A program made the translations under genes and the position numbers. DNA of 50,137 nucleotides from Lachnospiraceae bacterium. Lineage in GTDB: Bacteria > Bacillota > Clostridia > Lachnospirales > Lachnospiraceae. This document shows, piece after piece, positions 40,692 to 48,902 of this stretch (position 1 is its first letter; every line of letters starts with the position of its first letter). The notes beneath the pieces were generated by a model. The model was not told the DNA's origin. It ran no database searches and saw only the letters and a program-made list of their open reading frames with translations. The DNA lies in NCBI GenBank assembly GCA_017439675.1, contig JAFSIQ010000048.1, positions 1 through 50,137 of the forward strand, in the 5' to 3' direction.

Positions 40692-41696
40692 TTAAAGTCC
40701 ATTTTCTTCTCTTAATTTATTCGCAATACTGCTTATCTTTCTTAATCTATGATTCACACCGGATTTTGATACCGGTGGATCTATCATTTGTCCTAATTCT
40801 TGCAAATTGGCATCCGGTTCCTCTAATCGTATCTCCGCCAACTGCCTTAATGAGTCATTGAGATATTTCAAGCCCTTTGTCTGTTCAATGTATTCAATAT
40901 CCTCAATCTGCCGTCTAGCAGCATTCACAGTTTTCTTAATATTTGCCGTTTCACAATTAACTCTTCGGTTAATGTCGTTGCGCATGTCCTTTAATATTCT
41001 GACATTTTCCATATCCATGAGACTAATATGGGCTTCCATAACGCTTAAAATATCTACAATCATGGAACCTTCCTTTAGGTATATCACGTAATATTTCTTA
41101 CGCTTTACCACCTTAGAATCCAATGAAAAACTGTTAATTATCTGCTTTATCTCCTCTGCCAACTCCCGGTTGTGCACCACAATTTCAAAATGATACGCTT
41201 TCTGCGGGTCATTTACCGAGCCGGCAGCCAAGAACAGACCTCTCACAAATGCCTTTTTGCAACAATCCTTTTGCACTACCTGCTTTGGAAACTGGCAATT
41301 CTGTAAGGACACTCCATGCAAGGATACATAAGTAATTTCGTTGTCATCTATCACCGACAGTTCATCTTCATCTAACCAGTCCTCTTCCAAATAATCCACG
41401 TAATCGGATAATTTGATAGTCTGCAACAGCTTATCAGTCATTGCGTCCTCCACAATTTCTATGTACTTTGCATGTCGAATACGCTCTATTTTATTATCAA
41501 ACAAATCGTCAATCAATTCACAAATCTTGTCACTGACTCCTTCCGTTTCCGGATGCATAATTAGCTTGGTCTGTCCCTCTTTGAGTTCTACTTCACCAGT
41601 TGCTAGCACAAGTGCCAATAATTCTGCAATCTTACAATGTCGGCTGTGATTGCCATGACGCTGTATCTCTTCCTTCACTTTACTTGAAAATGACAT
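40692..41696 (-). CDS. whiA: WhiA-family DNA-binding protein
   Basis: The 334-residue protein has the LAGLIDADG-derived N-terminal domain (FSSKVKEEIQRHGNHSRHCKIAELLAL; CCKKAFVRGLFLAAGSVNDP) and a C-terminal helix-turn-helix (LAEIRLEEPDANLQELGQMIDPPVSKSGVNHRLRKI). WhiA proteins control cell division or growth in Gram-positive bacteria. MSFSS at 41696 matches the family start; ATG at 41702, overlapping the rapZ stop (TAATG), would add two residues. The order rapZ-whiA-crh is widely kept in Firmicutes. Confidence 0.95.
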   Translation of the reverse strand: MSFSSKVKEEIQRHGNHSRHCKIAELLALVLATGEVELKEGQTKLIMHPETEGVSDKICELIDDLFDNKIERIRHAKYIEIVEDAMTDKLLQTIKLSDYVDYLEEDWLDEDELSVIDDNEITYVSLHGVSLQNCQFPKQVVQKDCCKKAFVRGLFLAAGSVNDPQKAYHFEIVVHNRELAEEIKQIINSFSLDSKVVKRKKYYVIYLKEGSMIVDILSVMEAHISLMDMENVRILKDMRNDINRRVNCETANIKKTVNAARRQIEDIEYIEQTKGLKYLNDSLRQLAEIRLEEPDANLQELGQMIDPPVSKSGVNHRLRKISSIANKLREENGL

Positions 41697-41701
41697 AACC
41701 A

Positions 41702-42574
41702 TTATCCCTTTCTGACTGTGTCTTTTTCAATATCCCTATGTTCTATCTTCACTGTATATGGCAAATCCTGGACTTCCTTAAAAATACCGTTTGCCAGAGT
41801 AACTGACCGATGTTTACCACCAGTACAACCGATTCCAATCACCAAACCATTCTTTCCCTCTTTGATGTAGTTGGGAATGAGAAATTCTAACAAGTCTACT
41901 ATCTTATTCATAAATTCTTTAGCTTCATCAAATTGCATCACAAAATTTTGAATTGGCTCATCATTGCCCGTGAGCGGTCTTAATTCCAAATCATAATACG
42001 GATTTGGTAAAAAGCGCACATCAAATACTAAGTCTGCATCCCGTGGGATTCCGTACTTAAACCCGAAGGACACCACACTTACAATAAAATTGTTGTATTC
42101 TGCATTTTCAATGAATATCTTATCTAGCTCCGCCTTCAACTCTCTAGTAAGCAAGCTAGTGGTGTCTATAATATAGTCCGCCTCTTTTCGCAAGAATGCA
42201 ATGCGGGAGCGTTCTGTCTTAATTCCATCCTCCACACGTCCATTTCTAGCTAATGGATGATTTCTTCGCGTTTCCTTATATCTCTTAATCAACACATCAT
42301 CATTAGAATCTAGAAACAATATTTCATAATCATATTGTGACGACTTCAAAGATGCCAAACACGCAGAAAGCTGTTCCAAATAAACTCCACTTCGTATATC
42401 CACACCAATTGCCACATTGTTGATATCATTTTCTTTGGTATAGGCAATCTCCGCAAAATGCATAATCAACTGAATTGGAAGATTGTCTACACAAAAATAG
42501 CCCATATCCTCTAAGGTTTTTAATGTTGTACTTTTGCCGGCACCACTCATACCAGTTACAATTACAAATCTCAT
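41702..42574 (-). CDS. rapZ: RNase adaptor / nucleotide-binding protein RapZ
   Basis: The 290-residue protein has an N-terminal P-loop (TGMSGAGKSTTLKTLEDMGY) and a Walker B-like YEILFLDSND. The C-terminal domain has FKYGIPRDADLVFDVRFLPNPYY and GIGCTGGKHRSV. In E. coli RapZ guides RNase E to GlmZ; in Firmicutes the homologue YvcJ is a GTPase/ATPase with an unclear role. The start follows the murB end by about 43 bp. Confidence 0.95.
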   Translation of the reverse strand: MRFVIVTGMSGAGKSTTLKTLEDMGYFCVDNLPIQLIMHFAEIAYTKENDINNVAIGVDIRSGVYLEQLSACLASLKSSQYDYEILFLDSNDDVLIKRYKETRRNHPLARNGRVEDGIKTERSRIAFLRKEADYIIDTTSLLTRELKAELDKIFIENAEYNNFIVSVVSFGFKYGIPRDADLVFDVRFLPNPYYDLELRPLTGNDEPIQNFVMQFDEAKEFMNKIVDLLEFLIPNYIKEGKNGLVIGIGCTGGKHRSVTLANGIFKEVQDLPYTVKIEHRDIEKDTVRKG

Positions 42575-42617
42575 GTCTCACTCCACTACATTCAAAGCAT
42601 TCCATTGACAATGCCTG

Positions 42618-43529
42618 TCATTTTTCTCCGACCATTCTGACTTCTGGCTCCAATTGCACCTGAAACTCCTCATATACCTTGCGTTTCACATCCTCCACAA
42701 GCTGCAACACATCCTGTGCGGTCGCTCCGCCCTTGTTAATTACAAAACCGCAGTGCTTTTCCGAAACCTGTGCGCCTCCGACCTGATAACCGCGGAGCCC
42801 TGCATCCATAATCAGTTTGCCAGCAAAATATCCCTCTGGTCGCTTAAATGTGGACCCTGCACTAGGAAATTCCAACGGTTGTTTCGTCCTTCTGGCAATA
42901 GCAAGTTCTTCCATTCTCGCCGCAATCGCTTCCTTGTCACCATGGTCTAACTTCAAGGTCGCTCCAACCACAATCAAATTCTCATCTGCCACAATACTGT
43001 GTCGATATGCAAAATCCATCTCCTCACATGTCTTCTCCAACAAATTGCCATCACAATCCATGAGCTGTACACTTTCTACAATATCCTTCATCTCTCCACC
43101 ATAAGCACCGGCATTCATCATAACAGCTCCGCCTAAGGTTCCAGGAATCCCTGCTGCAAATTCAAAACCGGTAAGCCCTGCTTCTAAAATTGCTTGCCCA
43201 AGCTTACATAGCATAACACCTGCCTGTGCATTCACCCGATTGCCCTCAATCGAAAAACGTTCAAAGTTTTTGTATAGCTGTATTACCACACATCGCATTC
43301 CCTTGTCACTTACCAACAAGTTGCTTCCATGCCCAACCACAAAATACGACACCTTTTCTGCCTTACAAAGCGCCACTACCTGTCCTAATTCCTCCGCACT
43401 TTGTGGCATGACAAAATACTGTGCCGGACCACCAATTCGGAAGGTAGTGTGTTTACACATCGGCTCTTCTATCTTAACATTTTGTTCTCCAACAATTCGA
43501 TATAATTCATTTTTTACATTCTGATTCAT
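42618..43529 (-). CDS. murB: UDP-N-acetylenolpyruvoylglucosamine reductase MurB
   Basis: The 303-residue FAD enzyme has KHTTFRIGGPAQYF, VVGHGSNLLV, the FAD site FAAGIPGTLGGAVMMNAGAYGGE split over residues 115-140, the catalytic Ser in PSAGSTFKRP and the Glu near the end in LEPEVRMVG. It completes UDP-MurNAc synthesis. I use the ATG at 43529 (MNQNVKN), as the upstream ATG at 43553 shows no better site. It starts the murB-rapZ-whiA-crh run. Confidence 0.95.
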   Translation of the reverse strand: MNQNVKNELYRIVGEQNVKIEEPMCKHTTFRIGGPAQYFVMPQSAEELGQVVALCKAEKVSYFVVGHGSNLLVSDKGMRCVVIQLYKNFERFSIEGNRVNAQAGVMLCKLGQAILEAGLTGFEFAAGIPGTLGGAVMMNAGAYGGEMKDIVESVQLMDCDGNLLEKTCEEMDFAYRHSIVADENLIVVGATLKLDHGDKEAIAARMEELAIARRTKQPLEFPSAGSTFKRPEGYFAGKLIMDAGLRGYQVGGAQVSEKHCGFVINKGGATAQDVLQLVEDVKRKVYEEFQVQLEPEVRMVGEK

Positions 43530-43620
43530 TTTCAACCACTCACATTTCCGCATAAAAACCCATTTTCACATATTATATGTCATTCACTCCCATAAAATCA
43601 ATATGAGAAGTCACGAAAAA

Positions 43621-43643
43621 AAAGGGGAGAACCTCTCCCCTTT
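43621..43643 (-). terminator. Terminator after the glucokinase gene
   Basis: AAAGGGGAGA (43621-43630) and TCTCCCCTTT (43634-43643) with a 3-nt loop; on the minus strand eight T follow. It divides hprK-glk from murB onward. Confidence 0.88.
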
Positions 43644-43725
43644 CGTCTTTTTTACCAATGAATAAATCTTCACTTTTGCAAAAAGAACTATGAACGCCAA
43701 ATGTCTATTGGCTATATAAGAAAAC

Positions 43726-44667
43726 TTATTTGGTAAGAATCGCCTGTGCACAACCGTACATACCAGCATCATTTCCCAATGTAGCAAGAACAAATTTTGT
43801 ATTCTTACAAGCATGGAACACATACTGCTGATAATACTTCGCTGTGGTAGTTAACAAAATGTCACCTGCACGGGAAACTCCACCACCGATTACAAACGCC
43901 TCCGGATCACATACACAAGCAACCGTTGCAAGTGCTTTACCCAAAGTCTTGCCGTGAGCTTCTACAAGCTCGATAGCTAAGTCATCGCCTTCCTTTGCCG
44001 CATCAAAAATTTCCTTTGCAGAAATGTACTGCACGCTACGAAGCTTAGATGGACGATCCGTATTATTAAGTGCTCTCTCTGCCATTCTAGTAATACCTGT
44101 TGCAGATGTGTACTGTTCCAGACATCCCTTCTTACCACATCCACAGGTTTCACTCTCTGAATCATCTACGCAAATGTGTCCAATTTCACCGCCTGCACCA
44201 TTGACACCATATAGCATCTTGCCATTGATGATAATACCACCACCAACACCAGTTCCTAATGTTACCATGACGATGGAAGAATATCCTTTTCCACCACCCT
44301 GCCACATCTCGCCAAGAGATGCCATGTTGGCATCATTACCAACCTTTGCAGGAAGTCCAAGTAACTTCTCAACCTCTTCCTCCACGTTAAATACACCCCA
44401 TCCGAGGTTAACACAGCGAAGAACTGTTCCATCATCGCGAACCGGTCCCGGAACACCGATACCTACACCTGCAACCGCATCCTTTGAAATGCCTTTCTCT
44501 TCTAACTTTGCCTCAACAGACGCAGCCACATCCGGCAATATCAAACATCCGCCATCATCCTTACGGGTTGGAATCTCCCACTTATCCAACAATTCTCCTG
44601 CCACGGTAAAGAAACCAATCTTAACGGTTGTTCCTCCAATATCTACGCCAAATACATACTCCTTCAT
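43726..44667 (-). CDS. glcK: ROK-family glucokinase
   Basis: The 313-residue sugar kinase has the phosphate motif FGVDIGGTTVKIG, the ROK Cys cluster ICVDDSESETCGCGKKGCLE and VTLGTGVGGGIIING. The glucose-binding Glu/His are in GGEIGHICV. It phosphorylates glucose at C6. The start is at 44667 (MKEYVFG) behind AAGGAGG. It lies directly after hprK, which is fitting: its product raises the sugar phosphates that HprK reads. The terminator after it is strong. Confidence 0.93.
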   Translation of the reverse strand: MKEYVFGVDIGGTTVKIGFFTVAGELLDKWEIPTRKDDGGCLILPDVAASVEAKLEEKGISKDAVAGVGIGVPGPVRDDGTVLRCVNLGWGVFNVEEEVEKLLGLPAKVGNDANMASLGEMWQGGGKGYSSIVMVTLGTGVGGGIIINGKMLYGVNGAGGEIGHICVDDSESETCGCGKKGCLEQYTSATGITRMAERALNNTDRPSKLRSVQYISAKEIFDAAKEGDDLAIELVEAHGKTLGKALATVACVCDPEAFVIGGGVSRAGDILLTTTAKYYQQYVFHACKNTKFVLATLGNDAGMYGCAQAILTK

Positions 44668-44774
44668 AATATCCTCCTTCATATATCCCTGCGACAAACA
44701 CTCGTGTCACATTATTATTCTATTTGGTAGCTATCTAGAGCTTCATTCCAAAATGCTATGCCTTTATCCAAGAC

Positions 44775-45704
44775 TTACTTACCCTTATTCATGTTACGGG
44801 TAACGCGGTTATACAATTCCTGTGCTGCATTATATCCCATTTCCTTCTGACGGTGATTAACCGCTGCCGACTCTACAATGATGGCAAGATTACGACCAGG
44901 ACGAATTGGAATGTTGTGTACCACGACCTTGTTACCAAGGAATTCGGTATACTGGTCTTCCAAGCCCAAGCGGTCATAGTTGTTCTCCTTATCCCACTCT
45001 TCTAAGTTAATTACCAAGTCAATAGACTGGGTCATCTTAACGCATTCAAAGCCAAACAGTGCCTTTACGTCAATGATACCGATTCCTCGAAGCTCAATAA
45101 AATGTCTGGTCACATCCGGTGCAGTACCAACCAAAGTGTCATCTGACACCTTCTTAATCTCCACCACATCATCGGAAACCAAACGGTGCCCACGTTTAAT
45201 CAACTCTAACGCCGCCTCTGATTTACCGATACCACTTTCACCGGTAATCAAAACACCAACACCATATACATCTACCAATACCGCATGAATGGAAATGCGA
45301 GGTGCAAGTTCCACATGTAACCAACGAACAGTCTCATGCACAAATGCAGAGGTGGTGGCAGGTGAAGTCAACACTGGAACACCATGTTTTCTTGCAGCTT
45401 CTAAAATGAAGTCTTGAGGCTCTAATCCCCTACAAAACACTAAGCACGGAAACTTGTGTTGGAATAACTTATCAAAAATCTTGGCACTTTCATCCTTGTC
45501 ATGCATACTGGTAATATAGGCATGCTCCACATTACCACATATCTGGATACGATTTGCATCAAAGTGCTCAAAAAATCCCGAAAGCTGAACCGCCGGACGG
45601 TTAATATCCGGGTCTGTAATCATAATCTTATCTGTATCAATCTCTGGCAAATGATTCACCAAATTAAGCTTTTCTATAAACTTTGTCAACGTAATTGAGT
45701 ACAT
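44775..45704 (-). CDS. hprK: HPr kinase/phosphorylase HprK
   Basis: The 309-residue protein has the N-terminal MurE/F-like domain (about residues 1-130) and the kinase domain with P-loop LITGESGIGKSEAAL, SDDVVEI and the signature HFIELRGIGIIDVKALFG. It phosphorylates Ser46 of HPr and Crh and removes the phosphate again. The natural Crh-type substrate is encoded 4 kb downstream on the same strand. AAGGAGGAG precedes the start. Confidence 0.96.
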   Translation of the reverse strand: MYSITLTKFIEKLNLVNHLPEIDTDKIMITDPDINRPAVQLSGFFEHFDANRIQICGNVEHAYITSMHDKDESAKIFDKLFQHKFPCLVFCRGLEPQDFILEAARKHGVPVLTSPATTSAFVHETVRWLHVELAPRISIHAVLVDVYGVGVLITGESGIGKSEAALELIKRGHRLVSDDVVEIKKVSDDTLVGTAPDVTRHFIELRGIGIIDVKALFGFECVKMTQSIDLVINLEEWDKENNYDRLGLEDQYTEFLGNKVVVHNIPIRPGRNLAIIVESAAVNHRQKEMGYNAAQELYNRVTRNMNKGK

Positions 45705-45852
45705 TCTTCTCCTCCTTCTAATATGTGCAAAATCTTTGAAGAAACATGTGATTTACAACTGATTTTGTTGGCAACACTTCCCCCTCAGATTCTGCGCCTC
45801 ACTTCTTCTATTGTACCACAGAACATAGGGAAACTCTACAACATTTTACAAA

Positions 45853-45912
45853 CCATGATCACATTTCTTTGCAACCTATGGTCGCATTTGTACAAGCCAT
45901 TATCACGATTAC
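45853..45912. repeat. Three direct repeats upstream of hprK
   Basis: CCATGATCACATTT (45853), CTATGGTCGCATTT (45876) and CCATTATCACGATT (45897) repeat at 23 and 21 bp, about two helical turns. This spacing on one face of the helix suggests tandem binding sites, 150-210 bp upstream of hprK. They are within the gap 45705-46122, which otherwise shows only the leader repeat at 46006-46120. Confidence 0.4.
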
Positions 45913-46005
45913 TAATCTGAAAATATACAAGTACAATGCACAATTATCCCATTATTATTTCTCGATTGTCATTCATAAATTCACAATTTCTTCCGAAATA
46001 CATAT

Positions 46006-46120
46006 TGGTTAGATTGGTACTTTGAACAGGGAGGTTCATCACTTTAGGCGGAGTAGTTAAAATGTGCACTGCATCCGCAGCAAAATGGTTAGACTGGAAT
46101 ACATTTTGAAAGGGTGAGGA
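46006..46120 (+). repeat. Duplicated leader segment before the EF-hand-like protein gene
   Basis: GGTTAGATTGGTAC then TTTGAACAGGGAGG (from about 46009) resembles GGTTAGACTGGAATAC then TTTTGAAAGGGTGAGG (from about 46087). The second copy contains the gene's ribosome binding site. The first has a similar site with no start codon after it. Confidence 0.4.
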
Positions 46121-46122
46121 AC

Positions 46123-47253
46123 ATGAAGATTGATTCAAGTACAATTTACATGGATTCAGGAAGATTCCATGCAAACAGCACACAAACGACACTAGAAACT
46201 ATGGAAACCAACTTAAGCACAGGAATGACCCGCTACTCCGGCACGTCTTTCACCGCTGCTTTTGCAGAATTCAGCGGAAGTTCAAAGAACAACAATGCCG
46301 GCGAGCAATACGACACCTTCTTAAGTTCCCTGAACGGTTCGCATGCATTAGAAGCTTTACCTTCAGAGCTGTATACCAACCAAGCTAATGGGCGGTATAA
46401 TATCGAAGATGTAAAAACCACATACGAAAAGTTTCAGGAAGAATTTATCAAACGGTTAGAAGAACTAATGGACCGCATTCGTGACCGGCTGTTAGGGTTC
46501 AAAAAGCAGGAATCCGATGCAATTTTGGACATCACCAGTGTGAGCAACCAACCGGGAGCAATGTGGGCACGAACAACGCACCAAAGTATTACTGTCAGCG
46601 AAACAGAAACCACCTCATTTACCAGTACCGGACAGGTACAAACCGCAGATGGCCGCACCATTGATTTCAACATCTCGTTGGAAATGAGCCGTTCCTTCAC
46701 GGAGACTGTAGAATCTGTTTCAGAGGAGACACAGTACATCTTAACAGACCCATTAGTGATTCAACTAGATGACGCACCCGAGACCATTAGCGACCAGGTG
46801 TGGAACTTTGACCTTGACTGTGACGGAACCGCAGAGGAGATTTCTGAGCTTGCCAAGGGAAATGGCTTCCTCGCTTTAGACGCCAATGGCAATGGTATTA
46901 TCGATGACGGAAGTGAACTATTCGGCACAAAGTCAGGCAACGGGTTCAAGGACTTATCTGCATATGATGAGGACGGAAACGGTTGGATTGATGAAAATGA
47001 TGCCGTTTATAGCAAGTTGAAGGTATGGGCAAAAGATGCATCCGGCAACGACAAACTTCTCGACCTGCAACAGGCGGATGTGGGAGCTATTTATCTGGGC
47101 TCCGCAAGCACCCAGTTTTCTCATACGCAGCGCGAGACAAACGCATTACAAGCCATGGTACGCCAGACCGGGGTTTATTTAAAGGAATCTACCGGACAGG
47201 CAGGCATTGTACAACAGATTGATTTTGCTATAAAGCAAGATTCTGTGGCATAG
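46123..47253 (+). CDS. EF-hand-like calcium-binding domain protein
   Basis: The 376-residue protein has a low-complexity Ser/Thr-rich N-terminus (MKIDSSTIYMDSGRFHANST) and a helical segment (FQEEFIKRLEELMDRIRDRLLG). A beta-rich middle follows, then Asp/Asn/Gly loops matching EF-hand or hemolysin-type calcium sites (FDLDCDGTAEEI, LDANGNGIIDDGSELFG, YDEDGNGWIDENDAVY) and WAKDASGNDKLLDL. No signal peptide or RTX nonapeptides are seen. Such proteins recur in Lachnospiraceae genomes but their role is not known to me. Start at 46123 (GGTGAGG). Confidence 0.7.
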   Translation: MKIDSSTIYMDSGRFHANSTQTTLETMETNLSTGMTRYSGTSFTAAFAEFSGSSKNNNAGEQYDTFLSSLNGSHALEALPSELYTNQANGRYNIEDVKTTYEKFQEEFIKRLEELMDRIRDRLLGFKKQESDAILDITSVSNQPGAMWARTTHQSITVSETETTSFTSTGQVQTADGRTIDFNISLEMSRSFTETVESVSEETQYILTDPLVIQLDDAPETISDQVWNFDLDCDGTAEEISELAKGNGFLALDANGNGIIDDGSELFGTKSGNGFKDLSAYDEDGNGWIDENDAVYSKLKVWAKDASGNDKLLDLQQADVGAIYLGSASTQFSHTQRETNALQAMVRQTGVYLKESTGQAGIVQQIDFAIKQDSVA

Positions 47254-47284
47254 GTAGACTGGTTAGCGACATATATACATAACG

Positions 47285-47318
47285 AAAGTACCGAGTAGCA
47301 TGCTACCCGGTACTTTTT
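47285..47318 (+). terminator. Terminator after the EF-hand-like gene
   Basis: AAGTACCG-A-GTAGC pairs with GCTAC-C-CGGTACTT, followed by five T. No gene is seen between it and 47483. Confidence 0.85.
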
Positions 47319-47483
47319 CAATTTGTTCTCTTTATTGGTTTTCTATTCATTCCGAATAAGGTTGTCGTTTCAATTAAACTAATTTGTTTAATTTAAGCAT
47401 ATTTTCTTATCCTTTTTATCTCTATTATTTGCATTTTTCTTGGCTTACTGCTTTTTTGTTGCCAAAGTGTTGCCACTACTCTC

Positions 47484-47930
47484 TTACAGCCCAATCTCTT
47501 TTTCAAAATATTGCAAGGTTGAATATTTTACAAGCTTCTGATTAACCACATTATTCATATCTTGTTTTGCCTTCTTATACGATGCTATGTACTTTTCCAT
47601 CTTAATACGAAGCCTATAATCTTTACCTCTTAATGCATCAAATTCTTTTTGCCGTAAATGCGGATCTTTTGTCATATCAATATAACTTTCGTCCTTTATC
47701 ACAACCGCTTTCGAAAAATCCACACCACAATGATTCTCTTTATCCGTCCAGAAGACATGCGGATGATTGATTTCAGATCTAAGAGGAATTGCATATTGAA
47801 CGCCATCAATCTCTACACAAACCTGTATATAAGGTCTGTTCTGTTTTTGTTCCATTTCCGGATATTGACTAGATGGATATGCTCTGTAAAAAGCATCCGA
47901 TAAAAATATAAATCGTTTCTTTTTCGCCAT
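47484..47930 (-). CDS. Type III toxin-antitoxin RNase toxin, ToxN/CptN/TenpN family
   Basis: The 148-residue protein matches the type III toxin fold in length and pattern. It has a basic N-terminus (MAKKKRFIFLSDAFYRAYP), NRPYIQVCVEIDGVQYAIPLRSEINHPH, the conserved GVDFSKAVVI and a helical C-terminus (IKMEKYIASYKKAKQDMNN). These toxins are endoribonucleases held by a repeat RNA. Here the RNA with two ~42-nt repeats and a terminator lies just upstream. AGGAG precedes the ATG. The CptN branch, known from gut Clostridia, is the best guess; the branch was not verified. Confidence 0.78.
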   Translation of the reverse strand: MAKKKRFIFLSDAFYRAYPSSQYPEMEQKQNRPYIQVCVEIDGVQYAIPLRSEINHPHVFWTDKENHCGVDFSKAVVIKDESYIDMTKDPHLRQKEFDALRGKDYRLRIKMEKYIASYKKAKQDMNNVVNQKLVKYSTLQYFEKEIGL

Positions 47931-47948
47931 ATATTTCTCCTATGCAAA

Positions 47949-48069
47949 ACAACTCCCGTTTCCGGGAGTTGTCTTCTCAGTGAACTTTTCTTTTATTTTA
48001 CTTGGTCGCGTCCTACGACCAAATCTTCTATTGAACTTTCTTTAACCTCACGTTCTATGAGGATTATCT
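47949..48069 (-). ncRNA. Type III antitoxin RNA with two repeats and an attenuating terminator
   Basis: On the minus strand the transcript would start at about 48069. Two hairpins, CCTCA-TAGAACG-TGAGG (48046-48062) and TGGTCG-TAGGACG-CGACCA (48003-48021), have near-identical loops 42 nt apart. Each is followed by an A-rich linker containing AGAAA(A)GTTCA and GAAGA. A perfect 10-bp hairpin with GAAA loop (47949-47972) and TTTT ends the RNA before the toxin gene. This is the type III plan: promoter, pseudoknot repeats, leaky terminator, toxin. Confidence 0.75.
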
Positions 48070-48075
48070 ATAAAT

Positions 48076-48104
48076 AATATACTATAGTATACGCAAACAG
48101 TCAA
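48076..48104 (-). promoter_or_regulatory. Promoter of the type III toxin-antitoxin locus
   Basis: On the minus strand TTGACT (48099-48104), 17-bp spacer, TATATT (48076-48081). The spacer and -10 overlap a 14-bp palindrome TATACTATAGTATA, a possible operator. Confidence 0.7.
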
Positions 48105-48194
48105 GAAATATCGAACATTCGAAAAAAAGTTTATTTCTCAGCATCTATTGCTTTTACACATTCACAACGTAGAACTGAAATTTTGCGCGTAGTA

Positions 48195-48327
48195 ATGAGC
48201 CATGCACAGATGAACCGAATTGGCTGATGGGAGCTTGCTCACAGGCAGACACATTCGAGTTCAGATGCATACGGTGAACACCGCGACACTGAGCAAGCTC
48301 TGCTTGCGATGTGTCGGCATGGCTCAT
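48195..48327. repeat. Intergenic palindromic element 4
   Basis: ATGAGCCATGC (48195-48205) and its complement (48317-48327) enclose GAGCTTGCTC with GAGCAAGCTC and GACACAT with ATGTGTC; the two inner pairs cross each other. Higher in GC than the region. It separates the toxin locus from the RhuM cassette and occupies most of the gap 48105-48377. Confidence 0.55.
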
Positions 48328-48332
48328 GCATT

Positions 48333-48379
48333 ACTTCAAATTCATGCGTGCTTCCAATCTCACCGCGAGACTGAAAGTT
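48333..48379. repeat. 47-bp direct repeat, left copy
   Basis: The segment starts ACTTCAAATTC and ends near GACTGAA. It matches 36 of 47 bases of 49956-50002 in the same orientation. The pair brackets the RhuM cassette. The left copy runs into the stop codon of the 48378 gene. Confidence 0.55.
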
Positions 48380-48902
48380 ATACGTCAAAAATGATTTCCA
48401 CGTTATGTTCTTGACACCATGTTGTAACAAATTCCAATTGATGAGCCTTATACGCTTTCCCTATAAACTGATTCCATTCCTCCATACGTCTAAGTTTACC
48501 AAGTTCCTTGTTGAACTTTGTACTTCCAGGAAATGCAGGCAGAATACGATTGCCCAATATGGACTTATACGCTTTGGTTAGGAGTTTCTTTTGTTTCACA
48601 TCCGATATCATCACATCAATATATTTTAATGTTATATCTCGGTTCCAGTCAGGTGTAAAATTGTCTATATCATGTAGGGTAGGCAATTGCAGACACTCAT
48701 TTGATTCCAAAAAAGCCCAAACTTCATCCTCCATAATATACTCATCTGATAAATCTTCTCCATATGTTATTATTTCATTGGTACCCTTTACAACATAATA
48801 TCCATCCGATTCAACATCAGAACAATATACCACCGACTCCAATAGTACAGATAATTTCACTTGATATTTTTCTTCCAGATTAACCCCTCCTAACAACTTC
48901 AA
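48378..48902 (-). CDS. Unknown protein paired with RhuM
   Basis: The product of about 174 residues is unrecognised and acidic-to-neutral, with no membrane helix or signal peptide. It contains ECLQLPTLHDIDNF and FVTTWCQEHNVEIIFD. The start is uncertain: TTG at 48902 overlaps the RhuM stop, but AGGAGGGG precedes a CTG at 48878 (LEEKYQVK) at ideal spacing. Either way the two genes are coupled. The pairing with RhuM suggests a joint function or a toxin-antitoxin-like pair, which is inference. Confidence 0.65.
   Translation of the reverse strand: MKLLGGVNLEEKYQVKLSVLLESVVYCSDVESDGYYVVKGTNEIITYGEDLSDEYIMEDEVWAFLESNECLQLPTLHDIDNFTPDWNRDITLKYIDVMISDVKQKKLLTKAYKSILGNRILPAFPGSTKFNKELGKLRRMEEWNQFIGKAYKAHQLEFVTTWCQEHNVEIIFDV

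Noticed and set aside
46123-47253. RTX toxin
   Set aside because: The Asp/Gly loops are EF-hand-like, and neither GGXGXDXXX nonapeptides nor a type I secretion system is present.
47949-48069. CRISPR-like short repeats upstream of the toxin gene
   Set aside because: Only two diverged units, with hairpins and a terminator, directly before a ToxN-type gene; no spacers or cas genes.
48220-48430. Open frames on both strands in element 4
   Set aside because: Products come from palindromic repeat sequence and no start signals are seen.
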